Shown piece after piece: positions 43,092 to 51,397 of a DNA stretch of 64,000 bases. Below the pieces are notes generated by a model. The model searched no databases. It had not been told where the DNA came from and worked only from the letters and a program-made list of their open reading frames with translations. Source of the stretch: an uncultured bacterium (lineage in GTDB: Bacteria; Desulfobacterota; Desulfobaccia; Desulfobaccales; 0-14-0-80-60-11). A program made the translations under genes and the position numbers. The DNA lies in assembly GCA_937943575.1 (NCBI GenBank), contig CALEAV010000015.1:1-64000 (forward strand), given 5' to 3'. Positions within the stretch are counted from its first letter, which is position 1. Each line of letters starts with the position of its first letter.

Positions 43092-43913
43092 TCAGCTGGC
43101 CGCGCGGCGGCCCACTTCCACGGCGCTCAGGAAGCCCAGGGCCTCATCCACGCTGGCGTTTTCATGCACGATGAGGCTGATGGCCCCCACCATGCGGGCC
43201 GGATCCCGGTGCTGGAAGATGTTGCGGCCGATGGAGACCCCGGCCCCGCCGGCCTCGATGGAGTCCTTCACCATCTCCAGGATCTCTCTATCGGAGTTCA
43301 TCTTGGGACCGCCGGCAATCACCACCGGCACCGGGCAGCCCCGCACCACCTCCCGGAAGGACTCCACCGAGCCGGTATAGGAGACCTTGATGATGTCGGC
43401 GCCCAGCTCCGCGCCCAGCCGGGCCACGTGCTTGATCACCCCGGCATCGTATTCATTCCTGATCTTTTCCCCCCGGGGATACATCATGGCCAGCACCGGC
43501 ATGCCCCAATCCCGGGCGTGGCGGCAGACCAGACCCAGGTCGCTGAGCATCTCCTTTTCCGAGCCGTTGCCGATGTTGACATGGATGCTCACCGCATCGG
43601 CCCCCAGCTTGATGGCCTCCTCCACGGTGCACACCAGGGTCTTGGCGTTGGGGAAGGGGGAGAGCACCGTGGAGCCCGACAGGTGGATGATGAGCCCCAC
43701 GTCCTTGCCCCGGCGGCGATGGCCGCCCTCCACCAGCCCCTTGTGGATGACGATGGCGTTGGCGCCCCCGGAGGCCACCGCATTGACGGTGGTCTTCATG
43801 TCGATGAGGCCTTCAATGGGCCCCACCGTCACCCCGTGGTCCATGGGAACGATGACGGTGCGTCCCGTCTCCCGGTTCATGATGCGTTCCATGCGGATGA
43901 GTTTGCCGATCAC
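43092..43913 (-). CDS. 2-amino-3,7-dideoxy-D-threo-hept-6-ulosonate synthase (archaeal-type shikimate entry)
   Basis: Class I aldolase of the MJ0400 family, 273 aa, joining L-aspartate semialdehyde to a 6-deoxy-5-ketofructose phosphate. Motifs: [14 protein letters not shown] at the N-terminus, [32 protein letters not shown], Schiff-base Lys region DIIKVSYTG, and [11 protein letters not shown]. The start is GTG at 43913 with GGGAGGAGG upstream; the track ORF to 44078 runs through the attenuator and is wrong. It is the first structural gene after the leader peptide and terminator. Confidence 0.93.
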   Translation of the reverse strand: MIGKLIRMERIMNRETGRTVIVPMDHGVTVGPIEGLIDMKTTVNAVASGGANAIVIHKGLVEGGHRRRGKDVGLIIHLSGSTVLSPFPNAKTLVCTVEEAIKLGADAVSIHVNIGNGSEKEMLSDLGLVCRHARDWGMPVLAMMYPRGEKIRNEYDAGVIKHVARLGAELGADIIKVSYTGSVESFREVVRGCPVPVVIAGGPKMNSDREILEMVKDSIEAGGAGVSIGRNIFQHRDPARMVGAISLIVHENASVDEALGFLSAVEVGRRAAS

Positions 43914-43952
43914 GTCGCCTCCTCCCGCCGTCGCACCCGGGGCCGGCCTAAC

Positions 43953-43988
43953 AAAAAAGCCGTGGCCCCCCGGTGCGCCACGGCTTTT
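43953..43988 (-). terminator. Intrinsic terminator (attenuator) before the aromatic operon
   Basis: On the minus strand AAAAGCCGTGGC and GCCACGGCTTTT form a 12-bp perfect stem with a G-rich loop, running into six U residues (43958-43953). It lies between the leader peptide stop and the ADTH synthase Shine-Dalgarno, where an attenuator would be. Confidence 0.92.
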
Positions 43989-44029
43989 AAAAGTTTGCTG
44001 GTTTGTGCGATTAAGGACTTTTAAAAGTC
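43984..44029 (-). promoter_or_regulatory. Candidate antiterminator made of two CTTTTAAAAG repeats
   Basis: CTTTTAAAAG occurs within 44016-44029 (inside the last leader codons) and again at 43993-43984. Because it is self-complementary, copy 1 can pair with copy 2 over 10-11 bp. That pairing would use the AAAAG that begins the terminator stem, so the two structures exclude each other. Confidence 0.75.
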
Positions 44030-44097
44030 GAGGCGCACCTGGAGCCTCCATAATAATAGTAGCTGAAATAAAAGCCACGCAGGAGCGGACGGTGCAT
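44011..44097 (-). CDS. Phe/Tyr-rich attenuator leader peptide, 28 aa
   Basis: A 28-codon ORF, too short for the track. It starts ATG at 44097 with GAGGG nine bases upstream and ends TAA at 44013-44011. Residues 9-16 are FYFSYYYY, so seven of eight consecutive codons are Phe or Tyr, and another Phe is at 25. The peptide reads MHRPLLRG, then that run, then [13 protein letters not shown] ribosome stalled on the Phe/Tyr run would leave the first CTTTTAAAAG repeat free; one reaching the stop would cover it. This is the classical logic of amino-acid attenuation for the shikimate/pheA operon downstream. Confidence 0.88.
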   Translation of the reverse strand: MHRPLLRGFYFSYYYYGGSRCASTFKSP

Positions 44098-44121
44098 GTG
44101 AATTTTCCCTCGACCTGATTT

Positions 44122-44151
44122 ATGCTAAATTGTTCCCGTAGGGGCTGTCAA
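44122..44151 (-). promoter_or_regulatory. Sigma70 promoter of the aromatic amino acid operon
   Basis: Minus-strand TTGACA (44151-44146), an 18-base spacer and TAGCAT (44127-44122). Transcription would start near 44115, about 18 bases before the leader peptide ATG. Confidence 0.75.
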
Positions 44152-44174
44152 GCTTTTTTTGTGTTCCCGCGGCA

Positions 44175-44508
44175 AGGGGGGATGCCGGCTGCCGTCATCC
44201 CGCCGCCTCTCCACCCCCCTTCCCCGGTGAGGGGGGGGAGGCAGGCCCGCCGGAAGGGGCGAATCCGGTGTTCCCGGCCCCCGTCCCGGTGCCGGACTCA
44301 ACCGGCGGGGTGGCAGGGGAATTGGGGAAACCGGGCTTTGGCTTGCGAGGCTCCGTCCTGCCCCGGCCTGGGGGGATGCCGGCATCGTTTTCTGGTAAAG
44401 GCAAGAAAAGGGGGGCCGCCGGCTCCCGTCCTTCCCTCAGCCTCTCCACTCCCCTCCCCGGCAAGGGGCTGGGGGATGAGGGCCCGCCGGAAGGGGCGGG
44501 GCCGGTGG
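44175..44508. repeat. Two diverged direct copies of a GC-rich intergenic element
   Basis: Copy A (about 44175-44270) and copy B (about 44369-44508) share GGGGGATGCCGGC, CCTCTCCAC, CCCCTCCCCGG and CCGCCGGAAGGGGCG in the same order. The region from 44152 to 44588 holds no supported gene. The element may be of the same class as the other GC-rich intergenic repeats. Confidence 0.6.
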
Positions 44509-44588
44509 CTATTGCCCCGTCCCGGAAATCGCCGGACATACTGCTGTTGCCTGGCCGGGGGAACTGCCCCCGGCCCGCCTGTTCCCGT

Positions 44589-45842
44589 ATGGCGCTGACC
44601 CCGGTCCTGGCTTACATTCTCCTGTGGTTCCCCGAGCGCACCCAGACCTTCATCCGGGATGAGGTGGCCACTTTGGCCGAGGCAGGCCTGCCGCTGCGGG
44701 TGTATACCCTCTACGGCCGGCAGCGGGGCGCCCCGCCGGCCCCCCCGGTGCCCGTCACCCGGCTGGGGGTGGCGGCGGGGGCCACCCTCCTCCGGCATCT
44801 GGCTGGCCTCCGCCGGGAGTTCGGCCCCGAAGCCCCGGCCTTCCTCCGGCAGGTCCTCTGCCGGCGGTGGCGCAGTCTCGAGACCGCCGCCGAAGCCCTG
44901 TGGGCGGCGCTGGCCGGGGTGTATCTGGCGAAGCGTGCCCCCGCGGAGGGCGCGGCCCACCTCCACGCCCCCTGGGCCGACGGGCCCGCCACCGCCGCCT
45001 GGGTGGCCTCGCACTTCAGCGGCCTGCCCTTCAGTTTCGCCGCCCATGCCCATGATATCTACCCGCCGGATGGGGCCCTGAACGACAAGCTCCAGGCGGC
45101 CGCCTGGGTGCACACCGTCTCCCGGGCCAACCGGGACTATCTGGCCGGCCTCTGCCCCCCTGCCGCCGCCAGGATCCTGACCATCCCGGTGGGCGTGTCC
45201 CTTCCGGATTCGACCCCCATGCCTCCTGAGCGCCCCCCCGGGCCTGTGCGCCTCCTCTCCGTGGGGCGGCTGGTGGACAAAAAGGGCTACCCCGTGCTCT
45301 TGGAGGCCTGCCACCTCCTGAAGGCCCAGGGGCTGGCCCTCCACCTCACCCTGGCCGGAGACGGCCCCCGGCGCCGGGCCCTGCAGAGGCAGGCCCGCAC
45401 CCTGGGCCTGGAGGTGACCTTCCTGGGGTATGTGCCTCCCCAGGAGGTGCTCCGCCTCTATCCCCAGGCGGACCTGTTTGTCCTCCCCTGCCAGGTGGAT
45501 TCCCGGGGGGACCGGGACGCCACCCCCAGCGTCCTCAAGGAAGCCCTGGTCCATGGAGTCCCGGTGGTGAGCACCGCCGTCTCCGGCGTCCCCGAGTTGG
45601 TGCGCCCCGGGGAAACGGGCTGGCTGGTGCCCCCCGGGGACCCCGCCGCCTTGGCCGCGGCCATCCGGGAGGCCCTGGCCGATCCCCCCGAGGCCCGCCG
45701 CCGCGCCCTCGCCGGCCGGGAGCTGGTGGCCCGGGAATACAACGCCCGCCACAATTACGGCCGGCTGGCGGCCCGCTTTCGGGCCACCCTGGCCGGGCTT
45801 GACCCTGGAAAGGACCCCCGCCGGCCGCAGGAGGGGGCGTGA
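44589..45842 (+). CDS. Family 4 glycosyltransferase
   Basis: GT-B retaining glycosyltransferase, 417 aa. It begins MALTPVLAYILLWFPERTQT, with the FP-S/T-ETF-like entry motif common in exopolysaccharide GT4 enzymes (here FPERTQTFIRDEV). The acceptor region has LHAPWADGPATAAWVAS and AHAHDIY. The donor site is RLLSVGRLVDKKGYPVLLEA, then DATPSVLKEALVHGVPVVST. The ATG at 44589 has no Shine-Dalgarno, but upstream track sequence is repeat-derived. It lies 63 bp before another glycosyltransferase and probably forms a pair with it. Confidence 0.85.
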   Translation: MALTPVLAYILLWFPERTQTFIRDEVATLAEAGLPLRVYTLYGRQRGAPPAPPVPVTRLGVAAGATLLRHLAGLRREFGPEAPAFLRQVLCRRWRSLETAAEALWAALAGVYLAKRAPAEGAAHLHAPWADGPATAAWVASHFSGLPFSFAAHAHDIYPPDGALNDKLQAAAWVHTVSRANRDYLAGLCPPAAARILTIPVGVSLPDSTPMPPERPPGPVRLLSVGRLVDKKGYPVLLEACHLLKAQGLALHLTLAGDGPRRRALQRQARTLGLEVTFLGYVPPQEVLRLYPQADLFVLPCQVDSRGDRDATPSVLKEALVHGVPVVSTAVSGVPELVRPGETGWLVPPGDPAALAAAIREALADPPEARRRALAGRELVAREYNARHNYGRLAARFRATLAGLDPGKDPRRPQEGA

Positions 45843-45905
45843 GGGGGTCAGGGCCGGTCGAATCCCCGGCCGCAGAGCCCTCAGGGCATCAATGACTTTG
45901 GCCCC

Positions 45906-47129
45906 ATGGAATGGCTGCTCGCCGGTGTGATGATTCTCAGCCTGGCCCCGCTGGCGGCCCTCACCCTCGTGGGAGGCCGCCGTCTGGCCCGCAGCGCCAG
46001 CCAGGAACCCCCGCCTCCCGGCCCCCCCTGGCCCCGCCTGAGTCTCATTGTGCCGGTGGCGGGCCGCCCTGAGGGCCTGGCCGCTGAGCTCACCTCCCTG
46101 CTCACCCAGGATTACCCCGGCTACGAGGTCCTGGTCATCACCGCCAGCTCCGGCGAACCGGCGGTGCCGGTGATCCGGGAGCTGCTGGGGCGCTTTCCCC
46201 ATCTGCGCCATGTCGTGAGCGGGCCGGCCCGGGGGTGCGGCCAGAAGAACCACAACCTCCTGGCCGGACTCAGGCTGGCGGATCAGCGCTCCCAGGTGAT
46301 CGCCTTCTGCGACCGGGGCCGCCTGGCGCCTGCGGCTTTCCTGCGGCATCTGGTGGCCCCCCTGCGTGAGGGCGCCCAGGTGGCCAGCGGCTACCACCGC
46401 CTCCATCCCGAAAAGCCCGGCCTCGCCGCCCTGGCCCGGGCTGCGGTGGTGGGGGTGCTGTGCCTCACCCGGGAATTTCCCGCCCTGATGCAGCCCTGGG
46501 GCGGCGCCACCGCCCTGCGGCGGGACCTGGTCACCAGCCTGGGCCTCCCGGGCCTGTGGGCCAGGACCGTGGTGGACGATGTCTCCCTGGCGGCAAGGCT
46601 GAAGCAGCGCCGGATGCCGGTGGTGTCCGCCCCGGGAGCCCTTCTGCGCACCCCGGTGGCGGCCGAAACCTGGGGACAGGCCGTGGCCTGGCTCACCCGC
46701 CAGTGGCTCTACCTGAAATACTGCCTCCCCGGCACCTGGCTGGCCGGCGGGCTCCTCGTCCACCTCACCCTGGCCCTCACCGCAGCCTCGGGTCTCCACC
46801 TCCTGGCGACCCCGTTTGGGGGTGCGGGTCCGGAAACCCTCCTGGCCGCCGGCTATCTGGGCGCCATGAGCCTGCTGTGGCTGCGCCTTCACCGTCTGCT
46901 TCAGCCCCCGGCCCGGGAAGGCCTGGCCCTGCTCCTCTGGCCGGCGGCCCTGGTTTTGGCCGCCTGGGCGCACCTGGCCTCCGGTTTCACTCACGTCCTG
47001 CACTGGCAGGGGCTGGCCTACCGGGTGGGCTTGGGCGGGGAGGTGCGACGGATTTGGCGGGCGGACTCCGCCCCGGGCGGAGCGCCCCGGCGGGGGGCAG
47101 GGCTAAGGCGCAAACAACCTGAAGCCTAA
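45906..47129 (+). CDS. Membrane family 2/21-like glycosyltransferase
   Basis: Membrane glycosyltransferase, 407 aa. A first helix (MEWLLAGVMILSLAPLAALTLVGG) precedes a GT2 domain (LSLIVPVAGRPEGLAAELTS, YEVLVITASSGEP). The metal-binding position reads AFCDRGR, where DxD would be expected; QPWGGATALRRD, VVDDVSLAARLK and LTRQWLYLKYC match ceramide glucosyltransferase/HpnI-like enzymes. Three C-terminal helices follow. A glycolipid acceptor is likely by family. It ends four bases past the end of the opposing response regulator. Confidence 0.8.
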   Translation: MEWLLAGVMILSLAPLAALTLVGGRRLARSASQEPPPPGPPWPRLSLIVPVAGRPEGLAAELTSLLTQDYPGYEVLVITASSGEPAVPVIRELLGRFPHLRHVVSGPARGCGQKNHNLLAGLRLADQRSQVIAFCDRGRLAPAAFLRHLVAPLREGAQVASGYHRLHPEKPGLAALARAAVVGVLCLTREFPALMQPWGGATALRRDLVTSLGLPGLWARTVVDDVSLAARLKQRRMPVVSAPGALLRTPVAAETWGQAVAWLTRQWLYLKYCLPGTWLAGGLLVHLTLALTAASGLHLLATPFGGAGPETLLAAGYLGAMSLLWLRLHRLLQPPAREGLALLLWPAALVLAAWAHLASGFTHVLHWQGLAYRVGLGGEVRRIWRADSAPGGAPRRGAGLRRKQPEA

Positions 47130-47764
47130 ACCTGGTTCTCGATGTATTCCTGGGAGAGGGCGTACCTCACCAGCTCCGCCATGGTGGAGAAATTCAGCTT
47201 CTCCATGATGTTATAGCGGTGGCGGCGCACGGTGTTGACGCTGATGAACAGGAGCTCGGCGATCTCCTGGGCCCGCTTGCCCTCCGCCAGCAGCTTGAGG
47301 ACCTCCCGCTCCCGGGCCGTCAGGAGGTCTTTCCTGCCCTCCTCCCGCTGCAGGCTGATGAGCACCTCGGTGAGCAGGGGGGAGAGGCACTTTTCGCCCC
47401 GGCGCACCGCCTCCAGGGCCCGCACCAGTTCCGGGGCCGGGTCCTCCTTCAGAAGAAAGCCGTCGGCCCCGTCCACCAGGGCCTGACGCACGAATTCCTT
47501 TTTACGGTGCATGGTGAGGATAATCACCTTTACTTCCGGGTATTGCCGCTTGATCTCCCGCATGGCCTCCAGCCCCCGCATGTGGGGCATGGAGATGTCC
47601 AGCAAAATGAGGTCCGGCGTGTGCCGCTTGAGGAACTCCAAGAGCTCCAGGCCGTCGGACACTTCGCCGATGATACTGACCCCTTCCACCCGTTCCAGAA
47701 GCTTGCGCACCCCGGCCCGGAACAGGGCATGGTCATCGGCCAGCACGATCTGGTATGGGTTCAT
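47126..47764 (-). CDS. NarL/FixJ-family response regulator
   Basis: Two-component regulator, 212 aa. The receiver domain spans residues 4-120, with acidic pair LADDHALFRAG, phospho-acceptor DLILLDISMP and Lys FLLKEDP. The C-terminal LuxR-type helix-turn-helix is LTAREREVLKLLAEGKRAQEIAELLFISVNTVRRHRYNIMEKL (residues ~147-190). Its start lies inside the end of the histidine kinase gene (32-bp overlap), so the two form one unit. The target is unknown. Confidence 0.92.
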   Translation of the reverse strand: MNPYQIVLADDHALFRAGVRKLLERVEGVSIIGEVSDGLELLEFLKRHTPDLILLDISMPHMRGLEAMREIKRQYPEVKVIILTMHRKKEFVRQALVDGADGFLLKEDPAPELVRALEAVRRGEKCLSPLLTEVLISLQREEGRKDLLTAREREVLKLLAEGKRAQEIAELLFISVNTVRRHRYNIMEKLNFSTMAELVRYALSQEYIENQV

Positions 47765-49013
47765 CCGTGCTCTCCTCTCTGGGGATGGTGAAAGTGATGG
47801 TGGTGCCCTGGCCCGGCCGGCTCCGGAGGTGGAACTCCCCCCCGAGCATGCGGACCCGCTCTTCCATGGCCAGCAATCCCAGGGTGCCTTTGGTGCGGGA
47901 CGTCAGGGACTGGTCGAAGCCCCGGCCGTCGTCCTTGATCTCGAAGATCAGTCGGCCATCCTCCCGGGTGGCCGTCAGGGAGACCCGCCGGGGGTCGGCG
48001 TGCTTGCCGATATTGGTGAGGGCCTCCTGCACCACCCGGTAGATGGCGGTCTGCACGGGCAGAGGAAAGAGACCGTCCAGATCGTCCAGGTCCACGGTGA
48101 AGGTGAGGTCTTTTTTGAGGGCCCGGAAGTCGTCGATCAGGGCGGTGAGGGCGGTGGTCAGCCCCAAATCCTCCAGGTCCCCGGGGCTCAGGTCCAGATA
48201 GAGCCGCCGCACCTCGGCAATGGTGGCGGCGATCTCCTTAAGCATTTCCTGGATCTCATTTTTCATGGCCTCCAGCTGCGGAGTGAGCTCCGCCTCCAGA
48301 GCCTCCAGCCTCAGCTTCAGGGTGAGGAGACGGTGGCCCAGCTCATCGTGCAGCTCCGCGGCCAGGCGCTTGCGCTCATTCTCCTGGGCCTTGAGAAGCT
48401 GGGCCGCCAGCCTCCGGAGCTTGGCCTCGCTCTCCCGGAGGGCCTCCTCCGCCACCCTCCGGGCGGTGATGTCGATGCCGATGACCCCCACCAGGGGGGT
48501 GCCGCTGTCGGGGGGCGGGATGGGGAACCGGGTCAGCAGCCAGTAACGGGTTTTCCCATGCCGCTCCAGGGTTTCCAGATGCTGCAGGGCCTCCCCCCCC
48601 TCCCGCACCTGCCGGTTCAGTTCCACCTCCCACCGGGCCGCAGAACCCGGATCCCCCGGCGTCGTTCCCGGGGGGGCGCCGAAGATCTCCCTCCAGGTCT
48701 CATTGGCATAGAGGATGGTGTCCGCCGCATCCAGGATCACCGCCGCGCCCGGGACATTCTGCATGAAGGCGGCAAACCGGGTCTCGCTCTCCCGGAGGCG
48801 CGCCTCGGCCTGCTGGCGCTCATCGATCTCCCGCAGAATGCGGGCGTAGGAGGCCTGGAGTTCGGCAATCTTGGCCATGGCCTGGCTCTCCAGGTCCGCC
48901 ACCTGCCCTTGCGCCCGCCGCAGCAGCCGCCGGGTGGCGCGGCCGTGGAGGTAGGTGAGGACCAACAGCCCCAGGATGAAGACGCCGTTGAGGAAAAGAA
49001 AGAAGGGACCCAT
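47733..49013 (-). CDS. PAS-containing NarL-type sensor histidine kinase
   Basis: Membrane sensor kinase, 426 aa. A single N-terminal helix (GPFFLFLNGVFILGLLVLTYLHG) is followed by a coiled coil, a PAS domain (residues ~75-200; FAAFMQNVPGAAVILDAADT) and a HisKA_3 dimerisation motif with the phospho-His in KRLAAELHDELGHRL. The HATPase_c domain has YRVVQEALTNIGKHA, IKDDGRGFD and GTLGLLAMEERV. The C-terminus overlaps its response regulator. The track start at 49211 is rejected for the ATG at 49013. The signal is unknown; no periplasmic domain is visible. Confidence 0.9.
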   Translation of the reverse strand: MGPFFLFLNGVFILGLLVLTYLHGRATRRLLRRAQGQVADLESQAMAKIAELQASYARILREIDERQQAEARLRESETRFAAFMQNVPGAAVILDAADTILYANETWREIFGAPPGTTPGDPGSAARWEVELNRQVREGGEALQHLETLERHGKTRYWLLTRFPIPPPDSGTPLVGVIGIDITARRVAEEALRESEAKLRRLAAQLLKAQENERKRLAAELHDELGHRLLTLKLRLEALEAELTPQLEAMKNEIQEMLKEIAATIAEVRRLYLDLSPGDLEDLGLTTALTALIDDFRALKKDLTFTVDLDDLDGLFPLPVQTAIYRVVQEALTNIGKHADPRRVSLTATREDGRLIFEIKDDGRGFDQSLTSRTKGTLGLLAMEERVRMLGGEFHLRSRPGQGTTITFTIPREESTDEPIPDRAGR

Positions 49014-49054
49014 GACCGCTGTGTCCTGCCGCCTTCCGCCCCGGGTTCCCCCGC

Positions 49055-49933
49055 CTACATGGCCTCCGGTTCGGGCCCGGGCTCCGGCACCGTGGCCGCC
49101 GGTGCAGCCTTGTCGGGCGGCGCCGCCTTCCTGGCCGGTCTGACCCTTGCCGGGACGATCTGGCCCCGGGCCGTGACCGGCTCCTGCCTCAGGAACCGGG
49201 TCTCCACCCACCCCTCGGCCCCGGTGTCCGGAAAACGCACCTTGCGCCAGCGGGCCCCGGATTCAGCAATGCTCTCCACCTTGTCGTTGAGGGTGAGTCG
49301 CTTCAGAACCTGGGAGTCCTTCAGGGGCAAAAGATGCAGGGCGGCGGAATCGGAGGCCACATACCAATACACCGGAGCTCCGGGGGGTGAGACCCCCGGC
49401 GTTCCCGGTCCGCTTGCCGCCTCCGCCGCCGGTTCCGGCGGCAGGGTGTCCGCCAGCTGGGCGGCCGTCACCCAGCCGATGGCCCGGTCTTTCTCCACCA
49501 GCACCCGCCACCACTCCCGCCGTTCCGTCAGTTTCTGGACCTTGTCGCCGAACTCCAGCCGCCGCCGGGAGGTGGCCTCCGGGTGGGGGGAATCCCTCAG
49601 GGGCAGTTCCCTGGCCGCCACATAGTGGGTCTGCCCCGAAAGCGGCCGCTCACTGAGCAGGGCCCGCTGCGTCCAGCCCACCGCCTCGTCCCGCCGGGAT
49701 TTCACCCGCCACCAGCCGTCAGGGCGGGATTCCAGGAGGTGGACTTCATCAGAGAGATAGATTTCGCTCACCACCGGACAGTCCAGTCCCGGGCAGGAGC
49801 GCAGATAGGACACCGCCGGAATGCTGTAGAAGACCCGGGGCTGAGGGGGGGAGGGGACAGTGGCACAGGCCGGAGCCAGAACCAGCAGCGCCCCCAGCAG
49901 CCGGAGGGCCTGGAACCGGGCATAAGCCGGCAT
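49055..49933 (-). CDS. Lipoprotein with three bacterial SH3 domains
   Basis: Predicted envelope lipoprotein, 292 aa, with signal LLGALLVLAPAC. Three SH3b-like units follow at residues ~36-95 (VSYLRSCPGLDCPVV to VGWTQRALL), ~105-165 (LPLRDSPHPEATSRRRLEFGD to IGWVTAAQL) and ~188-255 (LHLLPLKDSQVLKRL to EGWVETRFL). A proline/alanine-rich tail ends the protein. Bacterial SH3 domains often bind cell wall or metals. It lies just upstream of the two-component genes in the same direction, so a sensing role together with the kinase is possible. Confidence 0.83.
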   Translation of the reverse strand: MPAYARFQALRLLGALLVLAPACATVPSPPQPRVFYSIPAVSYLRSCPGLDCPVVSEIYLSDEVHLLESRPDGWWRVKSRRDEAVGWTQRALLSERPLSGQTHYVAARELPLRDSPHPEATSRRRLEFGDKVQKLTERREWWRVLVEKDRAIGWVTAAQLADTLPPEPAAEAASGPGTPGVSPPGAPVYWYVASDSAALHLLPLKDSQVLKRLTLNDKVESIAESGARWRKVRFPDTGAEGWVETRFLRQEPVTARGQIVPARVRPARKAAPPDKAAPAATVPEPGPEPEAM

Positions 49934-49942
49934 GAGTCCTCC

Positions 49943-50605
49943 TTAGTGGGGCCGGGGGCGGGCCGGGCCGGTTTCGGGGATAGCCTCCAGCTCCTGGATG
50001 AGCCATTGGCCAAAGACCTGGGTGAACTGCACCCGGTAGGTCTTGATGTGGTTCTTCACCGCCTGGGTGGCCCGGTCCCGGGTGGTGAAGTTCCAGGTGA
50101 CCGTGCCCCGGATTACGCCCTCCCCCACCGCCTGCAAATCCTGGACGTGGTAGTGCATGTCCAGGTAGTCGTACCGCTGCCACAGGGAGACCATGGCCTC
50201 CCGTTTCCGGCCCAGGTCCGGCAGGGTGGGGGCATAGGCGCTGAGAAACAGCTCCGGGTCTTTGGCATACTGGGCCTCCCGGATGCGGTTCAACAGCCCG
50301 GCCAGCTCCTCCTGCGCCGGGAACTCCGGAAAGGTGTCGGAAAGGATGGACTGCGCCGGGGAGCGGGCTGCGGGCACCACCGACTGCCGGACCTGCAGGG
50401 GCACCGTGACCATCACCAGGAAATACGTCGCCGCCAGCACCGCCAGCACGGTCCAGATGAGGAGGAGTTGACGCCAGATGCGGCGCACCGCCTCCACCAG
50501 GTTCTCATTGAGGCGTCGGGACACCTGGACCAGCTCCGAGGCCTCCGCCTGCAGGGCGGCCCGGGCCTTCTCCACCGCTTCCCGGGTGTGCATCATCTCA
50601 TCCAT
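49943..50605 (-). CDS. Single-pass membrane protein, unknown function, 220 aa
   Basis: I do not recognise the family. A cytoplasmic coiled-coil N-terminus (REAVEKARAALQAEASELVQ) leads to one helix (LLLIWTVLAVLAATYFLVMVTV, about 47-68). A periplasmic domain follows whose end (WNFTTRDRATQAVKNHIKTYRVQFTQVFGQWLIQELEAI) looks like an NTF2/SnoaL-like fold. GGAGG precedes the ATG. It lies nine bases upstream of the SH3 lipoprotein gene and is likely part of the same envelope-sensing operon. Confidence 0.78.
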   Translation of the reverse strand: MDEMMHTREAVEKARAALQAEASELVQVSRRLNENLVEAVRRIWRQLLLIWTVLAVLAATYFLVMVTVPLQVRQSVVPAARSPAQSILSDTFPEFPAQEELAGLLNRIREAQYAKDPELFLSAYAPTLPDLGRKREAMVSLWQRYDYLDMHYHVQDLQAVGEGVIRGTVTWNFTTRDRATQAVKNHIKTYRVQFTQVFGQWLIQELEAIPETGPARPRPH

Positions 50606-50706
50606 GAGCCCCTCCGCTTACGGCCGCCCTCCCCCGGCCCGGAGACGACTGCTCTTCCCACAATATCACAACCCGCCCAACAGAAACACTCCCTCGGGGC
50701 CGAACG

Positions 50707-51324
50707 TCATTTCCCCCAGTGTTCCCGGAGAAACTCCTCCCGGCCGGACAGGCTCCGGTAGGTGCAGTAGCGCCCCGGGTTTTTCCGGGCAAAGTCCTGG
50801 TGATAGTCCTCGGCCGGATAAAAGGTGGTGTAGGGCAGGATCTCCGTGGCAATGGGCCGCCGAAACCGCCCGGAGGCGGCCAGGGCCGCCTTGGAGGCCT
50901 CGGCCACCCGGCGCTGCTCGTCATCGTGGTAAAAAATCACCGTGCGGTAATGCCGCCCCCGGTCGGCAAACTGACCCCCCGGGTCGGTGGGGTCCACCTG
51001 CCGCCAGAAATGCTCCACCAGCTCGGCATAGGAAATCTTCCCGGGATCAAAGGTGACCTGCACCGCCTCCACATGCCCTTTCCGGGCATAGTCCTCGTAG
51101 GTGGGGTCGGCCCCCTGGCCCCCGGCGTAGCCGGAGACCGCCTTGATCACCCCGGGAAGCTTGCGGAATTCCGCCTCGATGCACCAGAAGCAGCCGCCGG
51201 CAAAGGTGGCGGTCGCAGCCTTCTCCGTGGTCATCCTTGCCTCCCCGGGTTCCTGCGGCGCCCCCTGGGCCAAAAGCCCGAAAAGCAGCGCCAGGCACCC
51301 CGCCGCGCCCCCCAGATACTTCAC
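50707..51324 (-). CDS. msrA: Exported peptide-methionine (S)-S-oxide reductase
   Basis: MsrA with an N-terminal signal, 205 aa. The GTG at 51324 has GGGAGGGAG upstream and opens a hydrophobic leader (YLGGAAGCLALLFGLLAQG). The catalytic motif GGCFWCIEAEF follows, then DPGGQFADRGRHYRTVIFYHD, typical of MsrA. The C-terminus (CTYRSLSGREEFLREHWGK) has one further cysteine. It repairs oxidised methionines; the leader places it in the periplasm, whereas most MsrA proteins are cytoplasmic. Confidence 0.92.
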   Translation of the reverse strand: MKYLGGAAGCLALLFGLLAQGAPQEPGEARMTTEKAATATFAGGCFWCIEAEFRKLPGVIKAVSGYAGGQGADPTYEDYARKGHVEAVQVTFDPGKISYAELVEHFWRQVDPTDPGGQFADRGRHYRTVIFYHDDEQRRVAEASKAALAASGRFRRPIATEILPYTTFYPAEDYHQDFARKNPGRYCTYRSLSGREEFLREHWGK

Positions 51325-51369
51325 CGCAGCTCCCTCCCCTCTTCCCTGCAAGCTAATCACTGCGGCTTA

Positions 51370-51378
51370 ATTATACCA
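51370..51378 (-). promoter_or_regulatory. Extended -10 promoter of msrA
   Basis: Minus-strand TGGTATAAT is a perfect extended -10 element (TGnTATAAT). No good -35 is seen, as is usual for this class. Transcription would start near 51363, leaving a ~40-base leader with the Shine-Dalgarno. Confidence 0.65.
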
Positions 51379-51397
51379 GGAAAAGGTGATGGAAAAG

